Of a stretch of DNA of 64,000 nt, positions 52,606 to 61,076 are shown one piece after another. The position numbers were made by a program, and so were the translations under genes. Numbering within the stretch: position 1 is the first letter of the stretch; each line of letters starts with the position of its first letter. The notes under the pieces were generated by a model. That model was not told the origin of the DNA, ran no database searches, and saw only the letters and a list, made by a program, of their open reading frames with translations. Source of the DNA: Paenibacillus terrigena DSM 21567 (GTDB lineage Bacteria; Bacillota; Bacilli; Paenibacillales; Paenibacillaceae); NCBI RefSeq assembly GCF_000374845.1, contig NZ_KB895415.1:1-64000 (forward strand). Direction: 5' to 3'.

Positions 52606-54799
52606 CAACCTTCACCTGATTGCCGCTTAAGATATAACATTTATCTGCTTCCGTTGAAAAAGTGATCACGTTGTCACGTAACTCCCAATTGATTTCCATT
52701 TGCTGCTCCCCATCGATTTCCATAATCGTGATGCTTCCGTTGACCCATGGATTTATAATGCGGCACGTCCTGCCTTTTTCACTTCGAATTGTAATGGAAT
52801 TAATATTTCCGTCCATAAGTTCACTAGATACAAGAAAGGCTCCTACGGCTCTTAAATTCGTAAAACGAGCATTCGTCGTGCGAGGCCATACAGGGAACAA
52901 TCGAATAACATCCTCATGGCTTTGCAACAGCATCTCATTGATCGCCGAAGGTACGCCGCTGCAGCATTCAATGCCACCGCCTCCGAAGAAGATGAATAAA
53001 TTAGGATAGCTGTGTTCAAGACATTGACGACGCAGCTCGCGCAAGATGATTTCAGGATCATATCCGACTCGCGCCGCAGCAGTAAATATCGTCGGAAACC
53101 CATTGTAATCCGTCCAACGGTTTAGAACGGTAATTGTATTTTGGGCAATCTCAAGAAGCTTGGGATCAGAATCAAGTCCGATCGCTCCCGCAGGCCAAAT
53201 ATGCTGAATGGCTAGAGTATTATCCGGCCACCAATCTCGACCTTGCTCCGTTAATCGGAATATCGTCTTCCCGTCTCGCTCATACGTCGGAAAATCGCTT
53301 ATATGCTCCAGAATATGTAACCACTTTTCACGTCGCTCGGAATCGAGACCCAATGCTTCTGACATATCTAGCAAGCCTTTGAACACCGTCCGGATCAGAC
53401 CTAATGAAAGGATGGGGTTCATATCTTCGAAATCCTGCAGCCAATCATCATTAGCATGCGAATCTTCACACGTTGGGACTTCATGTATCGCATCCCGATA
53501 AATAAAGTAACGATTGCCCTCGAATTTCAAATAATCCTCCCAAAAATTAACCACTTCAATGAGAAACGGATACGCGACCTGGCGAGCATATTGCAAATCA
53601 TAGGTGTAATTATATCGCATGATCATATTTACTGTGCTTAGGGCTGTATTGCTCTTCTGCCCTAAAAACAGATGACCGTGTTCATAGGTATGACTTGCTT
53701 TTTTCGTAGATAGGGCCGTTGGAAGTCCTTTCGGACCGATCCCAACATCGTAGTAGATCCCTCTACATCCTAAGTAATTATCGGAATAGTTGCGCCCATT
53801 CGACATATATTCCAGGAGCGGCATGTCATACGGCTCACTCAATTCGATATGATTGGACGAATAAACTCCCCACCATGGAGCTTGATAATTGTAATTCAAG
53901 TGATAATCTCCGGCCCATGCGGGGGTATCTGTCGTTATCCAGTTGCCAAATAAGCCGGGAGCAAACGCTTTGTTACGACTGCAGCAAGCCATGATGTAAT
54001 GGGAGCCATACCAAAATTTCTCAAGCAAATCATCACCGATCTCAACCGAAGACTTCGCCCAAAATTGATTCCACCAGCTCTCATGCTCTGAATGAAGCGT
54101 ATCGACACGACTCTCGTCAATAAGCTTTACTCTTCCTCTCGACGCTTGTGCGTAATCTTGGACATCGTGATTCGTGAGCACATAGGCAACGATCGTTGTC
54201 TTATCACCCGGCTTCAATTCGAATGAATTATTGATTTGACCTAAGCATCTCATGGCTACGATTCCCTCTGTTGACCAATCCAGATCATCGCCGGTAAATT
54301 TCCTCGTAACCCAAATTACATCGCCGTCTTGCCCATTTTCCGTTTCCGATTCATGTCCCGGTTGCACCCATAACTCCACTTTAACCGAAATGTCTTCCTG
54401 GCTTTCGCTAATTAGCTCAACAATGACTGCATTCTCCTCAGCCGCAACCCAAGAGGTCATCGTGACTGCTATGGAATCCCCGCGAAATGTCGATACGACT
54501 TTCGCATCATGCAAATGTTGTTCAGTATGGTAAGCAGTATCCTTCAAAGCTGGAATTTGAATATCCATTCCCCCGAGTAAACACGGGCTACCATTGGGGT
54601 AGATACGCTTCGCTTTCCAGAAATCAACCTTCGAGATCCATAGACGCTGCCGTTCAGGTAATCCGCTAATCACCACACCGACATCACCGTTCCCAATAAT
54701 GGGTCCATCCACTACTTTATCCGAAGGCACATTTCTAGGCGGCTCGTTGAATATCCCGTTATACTTCGCCATCTTCTCTTTCCTGTCTAGCGATTTCAT
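52592..54799 (-). CDS. GH95-like glycoside hydrolase
   Basis: 735 aa from ATG with GGAGG upstream. It has the N-terminal DGPIIGNGDVGVVISGLPE motif (like the LPIGNGRLGAM of GH95) and an (alpha/alpha)6-type middle region (GLFGNWITTDTPAWAGDYHL, DAIHEVPTCEDSHAND, WPAGAIGLDS). A GGGGIECCSGVPSAINEMLL segment and a C-terminal beta domain follow. Known GH95 enzymes release alpha-L-fucose or L-galactose. No signal peptide. It partners with the GH38-like enzyme, so the imported glycan may carry fucose-like and mannose-like residues (inference). Confidence 0.78.
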   Translation of the reverse strand: MKSLDRKEKMAKYNGIFNEPPRNVPSDKVVDGPIIGNGDVGVVISGLPERQRLWISKVDFWKAKRIYPNGSPCLLGGMDIQIPALKDTAYHTEQHLHDAKVVSTFRGDSIAVTMTSWVAAEENAVIVELISESQEDISVKVELWVQPGHESETENGQDGDVIWVTRKFTGDDLDWSTEGIVAMRCLGQINNSFELKPGDKTTIVAYVLTNHDVQDYAQASRGRVKLIDESRVDTLHSEHESWWNQFWAKSSVEIGDDLLEKFWYGSHYIMACCSRNKAFAPGLFGNWITTDTPAWAGDYHLNYNYQAPWWGVYSSNHIELSEPYDMPLLEYMSNGRNYSDNYLGCRGIYYDVGIGPKGLPTALSTKKASHTYEHGHLFLGQKSNTALSTVNMIMRYNYTYDLQYARQVAYPFLIEVVNFWEDYLKFEGNRYFIYRDAIHEVPTCEDSHANDDWLQDFEDMNPILSLGLIRTVFKGLLDMSEALGLDSERREKWLHILEHISDFPTYERDGKTIFRLTEQGRDWWPDNTLAIQHIWPAGAIGLDSDPKLLEIAQNTITVLNRWTDYNGFPTIFTAAARVGYDPEIILRELRRQCLEHSYPNLFIFFGGGGIECCSGVPSAINEMLLQSHEDVIRLFPVWPRTTNARFTNLRAVGAFLVSSELMDGNINSITIRSEKGRTCRIINPWVNGSITIMEIDGEQQMEINWELRDNVITFSTEADKCYILSGNQVKVDVSN

Positions 54800-54816
54800 T
54801 CTATCTTCCTCCTGGC

Positions 54817-56472
54817 TTACTTCCCGATTCTTTCTTGATATCTCTTCAGTGCGTCATTATAGATTTGAAGTACTTTATCTAGATCGCCTGTCTTCTTAAT
54901 CTTATCTTGGAAGGCCGACCAATTGTCGAAGCTTTCTTTGCCATTAATGAATTTATTTTGCATTTCAGCGACGTAAGTTTTAATAGGTGACATATCCGAA
55001 GTAATCTGTTCTTTTTCATCATCTGTAAAATCAAGAAATGGTTCCTTGATCCAAGGCGGTGTGTAATCATTCGGATAGGGCATGTCAGCAAAAGCGGTTT
55101 CCCACGGTTTTTCATTGAGCTTCCCATCCACGAAGCCCGGATCATTTGGCGCGAAATCAACGAAAGCCCAGGTGTCGATTGCCATTTGTAGTCCAGGACG
55201 ATAGGAGCTACTCGACCTCATGCCATATTTATCGCCTTCTGTCCATGGATTCGAAGCTTTCTTAATTGAATCGATAAAGGTCGGTTTACCATTGGAATCT
55301 CGAGTAAATGTCGTGCCTTCTATCCCCCAAGTAACCAATTCGATGATCTCCGGCTTGTACTGCAAATCTAATAACTTCACCAAGGCTTTCACATTTTTCG
55401 CCTTCGGATTCACGACCATCACCGCATCTTGGCTAACACCTACAGAGTTGAAATCAACTATACTTTGCCATGCCGTCCCGTATTTCGGGTTATCAGGGAA
55501 GAGAGAGATCGCAAACTTTTCTCCGCCTGTTGCCGTGCGGTTCCAATCCCCGGCAAAGTTGAACCAGTTTTGCAATAAAATCATATTGGTTCCGCTCATG
55601 GCCTTTTTCTTAATCGCATCTCCGTTATCCGAGAAAACTTCAGGATCCAGCAGTTTCTCAGCGAATAACTTATTTGCAAATTGCAACGCTTCCTTATAGG
55701 ACTCTTCTGTTGGGCCATATACATATTTTTGACCATTCCAATAGATATTGGGTCCATTGGTGTGGTTAGCTAAGAAGAGCGGATCGAAAGAATTCCCCGA
55801 CGTATTAATAGGGTAGGATTGAGGATAAAGTTCCTTTAACTTTTTTGCGGCGCTATATAGCTCGTCCAATGTTTTCGGAATCGCAATACCGTTCTTCTCC
55901 AAAATATCATAGCGATAAGTTGCCGGGGTATAGACGCCCATTCCTTTATCTTTCACCTGTCTTGGGAGATCGATATTCCATAATCCGTAGAACTTTCCAT
56001 CCTCTCGAATCGCCTTAATATCACCATTTGGCGCTTGATTAACTAAGTTCATATAATTCGGAAGAGATTCCTTATACTCACTTAAATCAAGAAACGAGTC
56101 ATCCCCTTCATATTGCCTGTAAATATCTTTACTCATAATCATGAGCAAATCCGTCGTTTCACCACTAGCTAATAATAACTTGCTCTTATCACTATATTCA
56201 TTGATTGGAATATAATTATATTTGATGTCAAGCTTCATGCCCATCAAGGACTCCATTTGTTTCAGCCATTCCTTATGTACCATGGAGTCTTCAATTTTGG
56301 CGCCAAATGAAGGCAATGTAACAGAGAAACTGAGTGTACCGCCTGTTTGGGTCGAGTCTTCGGCCTCCGTATTTTTTTCTGTCTTGGAGTCTGAATTACA
56401 TGCCGTAAGCATAACGCCTATCAATAACGTAACCGCGAGTAATAGGGATGTAAATTTGAGGCGATGTTTCAT
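54817..56472 (-). CDS. Sugar-binding lipoprotein (LplA type)
   Basis: 551 aa from the ATG at 56472 (GGAGGGG upstream; the frame itself runs to 56523). Lipobox IGVMLTAC-NSD. Binding fold: TLSFSVTLPSFGAKIEDSMV, SKLLLASGETTDLLMIMSKD, YDILEKNGIAIPKTLDELYS. Serves the permeases at 56597 and 57500. The 124-bp gap to the upstream permease gene may contain a processing or extra promoter site, but none is clear. Confidence 0.92.
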   Translation of the reverse strand: MKHRLKFTSLLLAVTLLIGVMLTACNSDSKTEKNTEAEDSTQTGGTLSFSVTLPSFGAKIEDSMVHKEWLKQMESLMGMKLDIKYNYIPINEYSDKSKLLLASGETTDLLMIMSKDIYRQYEGDDSFLDLSEYKESLPNYMNLVNQAPNGDIKAIREDGKFYGLWNIDLPRQVKDKGMGVYTPATYRYDILEKNGIAIPKTLDELYSAAKKLKELYPQSYPINTSGNSFDPLFLANHTNGPNIYWNGQKYVYGPTEESYKEALQFANKLFAEKLLDPEVFSDNGDAIKKKAMSGTNMILLQNWFNFAGDWNRTATGGEKFAISLFPDNPKYGTAWQSIVDFNSVGVSQDAVMVVNPKAKNVKALVKLLDLQYKPEIIELVTWGIEGTTFTRDSNGKPTFIDSIKKASNPWTEGDKYGMRSSSSYRPGLQMAIDTWAFVDFAPNDPGFVDGKLNEKPWETAFADMPYPNDYTPPWIKEPFLDFTDDEKEQITSDMSPIKTYVAEMQNKFINGKESFDNWSAFQDKIKKTGDLDKVLQIYNDALKRYQERIGK

Positions 56473-56596
56473 TTTTTCCCCTCCATAAATTGTAATGAAC
56501 TGCTTTTGACCACCACAAAGCATCTTTCTTATCTATAACGCTCTACATGTAGGGCCTCACCCCCTCTCACACTCTTGGGTTTACATGCTTCGGGGA

Positions 56597-57487
56597 CTAG
56601 CCTTTAATCGCTCCGATCATTACGCCTTTGACAAAATACTTCTGGAGAAATGGGTATATGATCATGATTGGAAACATCGCAATAACAACAATCGCCATTT
56701 GGATATTTCTTGGATCTATTTTCATCTGCATGAGCATCGCCTGCATGGCGGCCGTTCCGGTACCAGAGTCAAAGGACATGGTGAACAAATATTTTCTGAG
56801 GATTAACTGTAACGGATATTTGTTCTCGTCACTCAAGTAGATCAGCGCTTCAAACCAACTGTTCCAGCTCCCAACGATCCCGAAGAGAGCAAATGTTGCG
56901 AGAAGAGGTTTTGACAGCGGCAAATAGATCTTGAACAAAATTTGAATATCATTCGCGCCATCGATAACTGCGGATTCACGTAAATCGGATGGAATCGACT
57001 GGTAAAAGGATCGAAACATGAAAACGTTAAAAGCAGATACACATCCAGGAATAACCATGACCCAGTAAGTATCAAGCAAATGTAGGTTTCGCATCAATAA
57101 ATAAGTAGGAATTAATCCGCCGCCGAAAAACATCGTAATGACTAAGAAAACGGAAAGAAATTTTTTGCCCATGAAACCCGGAATTATAAGTGGATACGCC
57201 ATGAGCGATGTAAATGTGAGCATAAAAGCGGTGGATCCAACCGCATAAATGATGGAATGTAAGTATCCCGAATATAAAAATGAATCTTTTAACACATAAC
57301 TATAAGCGCTTAAGTTAAATCCTTTTGGAAAAATCGTAATATCGCCTTTAAGAATATGTTCTGTATTACTTAAAGAAACCGCAATAACATTTAAAAATGG
57401 GTATAACATAATCACGCATAGCAGCAACATGATGAAAATATTTACGAGATCAAATAATCTTGAGCCAAGACTCTCTCTACCTACCAT
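56597..57487 (-). CDS. ABC sugar permease (LplC/YtcP type)
   Basis: 296 aa from the ATG at 57487 (GGGGGTG six bases upstream; an in-frame GTG at 57496 is inside that site). Six membrane helices. The EAA loop reads LRESAVIDGANDIQILFKIY, and the C-terminus PFLQKYFVKGVMIGAIKG is typical of LplC. Partner of 57500. Confidence 0.92.
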   Translation of the reverse strand: MVGRESLGSRLFDLVNIFIMLLLCVIMLYPFLNVIAVSLSNTEHILKGDITIFPKGFNLSAYSYVLKDSFLYSGYLHSIIYAVGSTAFMLTFTSLMAYPLIIPGFMGKKFLSVFLVITMFFGGGLIPTYLLMRNLHLLDTYWVMVIPGCVSAFNVFMFRSFYQSIPSDLRESAVIDGANDIQILFKIYLPLSKPLLATFALFGIVGSWNSWFEALIYLSDENKYPLQLILRKYLFTMSFDSGTGTAAMQAMLMQMKIDPRNIQMAIVVIAMFPIMIIYPFLQKYFVKGVMIGAIKG

Positions 57488-57499
57488 ATTCGGCACCCC

Positions 57500-58420
57500 C
57501 TACCAGATACTCGTTTCAGACACTTTACGACTAATCATGTTGGCACTGACAAGGAGAATAAAAGCAACAATTGACATAAAGAGACCAATCGCCGTCGTAT
57601 ATTCAAACCTTGCTCCCATAATGCCTTCACGGTATAGATATGTACCAATCACATCAGCAACCGCATAAGTATCCGGATTGTATAGTAATAGAACTTTTTG
57701 AAAATCTGTACCCAATATGCCGCTAATCGAAAAAATTAGTAAAATAATCGTCGTCGGCTTGATATGAGGCCAATTGATATGCAGTACTTTCTTCCAACGA
57801 CTTGCTCCATCGATGCTCGCAACATCATGTAAGGTGGGATCCACACCGCTCAATGCCGCCAAATATAATATGGTTCCGAATCCGATCCCTTGCCATATCC
57901 CCGTACCAATGAATATTGTCCTGAACCAGCCTGGTTCCGAGAGGAACACGATGGGATCGGCGCCAAACCAGGAAGCAATTTTATTGAATACACCCTCTCG
58001 CTCTGCAAAGGTTCGAATCATGCCCACAATGATGACGGTTGATATAAAATGCGGTAAATAAGAAATCGTCTGAACCACTTTTTTGAAGATGGAATTTTTA
58101 AGTTCATTGAATAGCAATGCAAGAATGATCGGAGTCGGGAAACTCCAGAGCAAAGAATAAAGGCCCAGCAGCAAGGTATTCTTGAGAACTCTCAATGCTG
58201 TAGGATCTTTAAAAAATTGAACAAAGTACTTAAACCCTACCCAGTGGCTATCCCAAATCCCTCGTGCCGCACTATACTTTTTGAACGCAATCTGGATGCC
58301 GTACATTGGAAAATAATTGAATACCAACACAATTAAAAAACCAGGCAATACCATGAGAAATAAAAAACGTTGATTCCAAAATTTCGCTGAAAACCGGCGT
58401 AAACTTAACACGTTGCACAC
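57500..58420 (-). CDS. ABC sugar permease (LplB/YteP type)
   Basis: 306 aa from the GTG at 58420 close behind GGAGGGG; the open frame extends to 58519, through the promoter region, so the longer form is unlikely. Helix 1 is FLFLMVLPGFLIVLVFNYFP, followed by MYGIQIAFKKYSAARGIW, an LplB hallmark. The EAA loop reads LHDVASIDGASRWKKVLHIN. First gene of the operon 57500-56597-54817-52592-50011. Confidence 0.9.
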   Translation of the reverse strand: MCNVLSLRRFSAKFWNQRFLFLMVLPGFLIVLVFNYFPMYGIQIAFKKYSAARGIWDSHWVGFKYFVQFFKDPTALRVLKNTLLLGLYSLLWSFPTPIILALLFNELKNSIFKKVVQTISYLPHFISTVIIVGMIRTFAEREGVFNKIASWFGADPIVFLSEPGWFRTIFIGTGIWQGIGFGTILYLAALSGVDPTLHDVASIDGASRWKKVLHINWPHIKPTTIILLIFSISGILGTDFQKVLLLYNPDTYAVADVIGTYLYREGIMGARFEYTTAIGLFMSIVAFILLVSANMISRKVSETSIW

Positions 58421-58536
58421 TTCCCCTCCGAATCTTAAAAATAGTAGCTGATAGACCTCCCCAAAAAGATAACGGTTACATTCTATCGTTTCAGGTACAT
58501 GTAATTTATAACAAAACAATACAACAAACGAATTTA

Positions 58537-58581
58537 TTGTGTCAATATTTTTTCGTTAAATTTCATAATTTTTGATACAAA
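58537..58581 (-). promoter_or_regulatory. Operon promoter with repressor operator arms
   Basis: The minus strand has TTGACA inside TTGACACAA (58545-58537), with TATTGT 18 bp downstream as a possible -10. The outer arm TTTTTGATACAAA (plus 58569-58581) and TTGTGTCAA (plus 58537-58545) are an imperfect inverted pair. Both also occur before the regulator gene at 59801. Confidence 0.6.
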
Positions 58582-58616
58582 AAATAATACAAAATATTTT
58601 TTAGATCACAAAAAAA

Positions 58617-58681
58617 CTCGTGTCTACGTACCGAAAGTGTTCATTCACACCGCGAATGGACAGCTTTCTAGTTGACACGAG
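58617..58681 (-). terminator. Terminator of the GntR-LacI regulator gene
   Basis: CTCGTGTC pairs with GACACGAG around an inner stem (GAAAG...CATTC/GAATG...CTTTC). The minus strand ends in TTTTTTTGTG. It separates the regulator from the transport operon it faces. Confidence 0.8.
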
Positions 58682-58703
58682 CTATTATTATGATTAATAA
58701 AAC

Positions 58704-59801
58704 TTAGTTTGAAACAGGGATAACGGACTCTCCTAAATAAATGGTAGATTTGCATACTTGCCCGAAATGATGATGATCATCATCACCCTCCATCATGCTG
58801 AGCAATTTTTTCGCGGCACAATGTCCCATTTCATAAAAGGGTTGAGATACTCCCGTTATATTCCGATATACTTTACGATTTAAATTTTCTGCATCGTAGG
58901 TGACAAGCGATACATCTTCAGGAATTCTATAATTCAACTTTTCGAATGAACGGATGGCCGCTTCTGCGATCAGATCGTTTGCCGTAAATATAGCCGTAAA
59001 GCTTTTTTGTCTCATTTTCTGCTCAAAAAGATTGCAATACGCTTCGAAGTCATTCGAGAAATCTTCCGATTCGGTTGAGATGAGAACATCGAACTCATCT
59101 GAATATTCTATACCGTAATCCATAATCGCTTGTTTAAATCCAAAAAGACGCTCATTCATCGTACTCACATTCGTATTTCTGATAAATAATATACGCCGAT
59201 GTCCCTGATCAAGCAGCAACTTCGTCAGATTATAGGCTCCCTCCATATTATCGCTGGTAACGTACGGAATCTCGGTATTTGAGACAATCCGATCCAAAAA
59301 CACGATTTTAATGCCGTTATCCTGAAGCAAGGAAATAAGTCTATTATTTATTTCTTCATACCCTGGGCTCATAATCGGACTTAAAATGACCCCTTCTACT
59401 TTTCTATCGACGGCCCCTCTAACCAGGATTTCTAACTTCTCGTAATTTCGATCATCACTTGAGATTAATAAGTGATAACCCTGTTTATACAAGGCATCTT
59501 CAGCCCCTCTTAATGCGGCAGACCATAAAGGATTTTCAATCCCCATGACAAAAGCAGCCACTAGATGCGTTCGACCTGCATGGGTAGCCTTCCTTTTATC
59601 CATGAAAGTTCCTCTGCGGCCATCTCGGATTAACCACCCTTCCTGCTCCAATTCTTTAATCGCTTTCTCCACCGTATTTACACTGGAATTATAATATTGC
59701 GAAAACTCTCTGCTGGTCGGGAGTCGATGACCTTCGACCCACTCCCCCATTGTTAATCTTCTCTTAATGTCAGTCTTTATTACTGTGTATTTGCTCGCCA
59801 A
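58704..59801 (-). CDS. GntR-type HTH / LacI-type sensor sugar regulator
   Basis: 365 aa from a TTG with GAGGAG 8 nt upstream. The N-terminal GntR winged helix (about 1-70) includes GHRLPTSREFSQYYNSSVNT and VEKAIKELEQEGWLIRDGRR. The C-terminal LacI/periplasmic-binding-like sensor (80-365) includes VVSFL-like VAAFVMGIENPLWSAALRGA, GHRRILFIRNTNVS and AIFTANDLIAEAAIRSFEKL. This AraR-like architecture binds operators and releases them on sugar binding. It lies just upstream of the LplBC/GH operon, with matching inverted repeats at both promoters. Confidence 0.92.
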   Translation of the reverse strand: MASKYTVIKTDIKRRLTMGEWVEGHRLPTSREFSQYYNSSVNTVEKAIKELEQEGWLIRDGRRGTFMDKRKATHAGRTHLVAAFVMGIENPLWSAALRGAEDALYKQGYHLLISSDDRNYEKLEILVRGAVDRKVEGVILSPIMSPGYEEINNRLISLLQDNGIKIVFLDRIVSNTEIPYVTSDNMEGAYNLTKLLLDQGHRRILFIRNTNVSTMNERLFGFKQAIMDYGIEYSDEFDVLISTESEDFSNDFEAYCNLFEQKMRQKSFTAIFTANDLIAEAAIRSFEKLNYRIPEDVSLVTYDAENLNRKVYRNITGVSQPFYEMGHCAAKKLLSMMEGDDDHHHFGQVCKSTIYLGESVIPVSN

Positions 59802-59860
59802 TTTGTATACTCCTCAACTCTCTGTAGAGATTATAAATTAACTTTAACTTTATGCATTTT

Positions 59861-59885
59861 TTGTGTCAACTTTTTTTGATACAAA
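59861..59885. promoter_or_regulatory. Inverted repeat upstream of the regulator, likely autoregulatory operator
   Basis: TTGTGTCAA (59861-59869) and TTGATACAA (59876-59884) are inverted arms with one mismatch. The motif TTTTTGATACAAA is identical to 58569-58581 in front of the permease operon. Confidence 0.6.
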
Positions 59886-59939
59886 CGGAGTGTTGTGTTA
59901 GAAAATTCTATTGAAGGGGTTTGTCCAAAAGAAATAAAA

Positions 59940-59980
59940 AACCACCCTGCGAACCTCTCTAAGAGAGATTCGGGGTGGTT
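59940..59980 (-). terminator. Terminator after yitT-like gene, hairpin-family member
   Basis: AACCACCC pairs with GGGTGGTT, with an inner CTCTCT/AGAGAG stem. The minus strand continues TTTTTTATTTC. Nearly identical in its outer arms to 49885-49926. Confidence 0.85.
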
Positions 59981-59990
59981 GTCATGTACG

Positions 59991-60629
59991 TTAGTTCCTT
60001 GCAGCGACGGATACGGAATTCTTCGAGAATCCGTACGTGGCGATCCACGTAATCATCTTGCCTGCGATACTCACAGCCAGAATCGTATACATGGTCTCTG
60101 CAATCGGTAAGTATACAAGGGATAATAATAGCACAACAGCATCCAATATAAAGAACATGGTTCCGACCGTAAAACCTGACCATTTACTTAAGAATAACGC
60201 GAGAATATCATCCCCGCCTGTTGCTCCGCCGAATCGAATGACGATCCCGGCTCCGAACCCGGTCATAACCCCGGCAAGTACCGCAGCTACGAGCATATAC
60301 TCCTTCAGGTCAATCACTAACGGTGAAAACTGCTCAAAAATGTCATAAAACACTGAAAGGGAAACTGCCGCAATTACTGTATTCAGTAAGAACTTGCGCC
60401 CTTTCACGAACATGGCGACGATGAGTATCGGAATATCGAGCACAATCATCGTAACCGCAGGTGACCAGTCAAATGCATACTTCCCGAGCAGCGCTAGACC
60501 TACAAATCCACCTTCCGCCAAATTGTTCTGAAAATTAATGTGATAATAACAAAATGCCATTAAAAACGTACCGACTAACATCATAGCGACTTGTTGCAAC
60601 TGTTGAATCCGTTCTTCTTTTCTCCTCAT
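59991..60629 (-). CDS. YitT-family membrane protein
   Basis: 212 aa from ATG with AGAGGG upstream. Five or six membrane helices. The DUF161 hallmark includes NNLAEGGFVGLALLGKYAF and AGIVIRFGGATGGDDILALF. The usual cytosolic DUF2179 tail is missing, so this is the short form. YitT proteins are proposed small-molecule or ion transporters without firm function. It stands alone behind a long structured leader, which suggests ligand control. Confidence 0.85.
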   Translation of the reverse strand: MRRKEERIQQLQQVAMMLVGTFLMAFCYYHINFQNNLAEGGFVGLALLGKYAFDWSPAVTMIVLDIPILIVAMFVKGRKFLLNTVIAAVSLSVFYDIFEQFSPLVIDLKEYMLVAAVLAGVMTGFGAGIVIRFGGATGGDDILALFLSKWSGFTVGTMFFILDAVVLLLSLVYLPIAETMYTILAVSIAGKMITWIATYGFSKNSVSVAARN

Positions 60630-60642
60630 TGTCGTTCCCTCT

Positions 60643-60890
60643 TAACATCATTGGTTTGGGTTTAGCTTTCCAACCAACGATGAGGGAGCTCGCCTGAGGC
60701 TTCGTCCTTCGCACCATCATACGTTACACGCTTCTTTCATAGTTGGTTGGTCATTCGAACTTGTCGACTTGTAAACTTCCAACTATGACGCTAAGTGTAG
60801 GAGAGATCATAACGTTTCCAGACTGTCCTTTGGGAATTCGTCCTTCGGGGACACATGGTATCCTGATCCTTTCTTATTTAGATTTTAAAG
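60643..60890 (-). ncRNA. Structured 5' leader of the yitT-like gene, possible riboswitch or attenuator
   Basis: About 250 nt lie between a TATAAT promoter and the ribosome site. Four segments can pair in mutually exclusive ways on the transcript: A CATAGTTGG (60787-60779) with B CCAACCAACTATG (60750-60738); B with C CATCGTTGGTTGG (60682-60670); C with D CCAAACCAATGATG (60659-60646), which abuts the AGAGGG ribosome site. Small hairpins (GTCC/GGAC, GCCT/AGGC) lie between. It matches no riboswitch class I know. Confidence 0.5.
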
Positions 60891-60903
60891 CTCATCTGTC
60901 ATC

Positions 60904-60909
60904 ATTATA
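60904..60909 (-). promoter_or_regulatory. Extended -10 promoter of the yitT-like transcript
   Basis: The minus strand reads TGTTATAAT, an extended -10 box, with only a weak -35 (TTCCTG) 17 bp upstream. This places the start near 60895 and gives the long leader. Confidence 0.6.
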
Positions 60910-61026
60910 ACACAGATCCCTTCATCCAGGAAAGTCGGAATTGTCAGATAATTCTGAATTATAGTTGTTCACAATACGTTCTATTTTGGTGTGCGCCAAA
61001 TCACATTTTCCGGTATAGTTGCGACC

Positions 61027-61060
61027 TATACTTAGAATAATTAATGTGACATATATCACG
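61027..61060 (+). promoter_or_regulatory. hmp promoter region with Fnr/Crp-like palindrome
   Basis: TATACT at 61027-61032 may be the -10. TGTGA-CATATA-TCACG (61045-61060) matches 9 of 10 positions of the Bacillus Fnr site TGTGA-N6-TCACA and lies downstream of the start point, so it would repress. A Crp/Fnr gene is the convergent neighbour. Confidence 0.6.
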
Positions 61061-61076
61061 AAAAGAGGTTATCACC

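Noticed and set aside
60643-60890. Known riboswitch (lysine, T-box, M-box, guanidine, FMN) before yitT
   Set aside because: I compared the conserved cores I remember and found no convincing match, so it is reported only as an unclassified leader.
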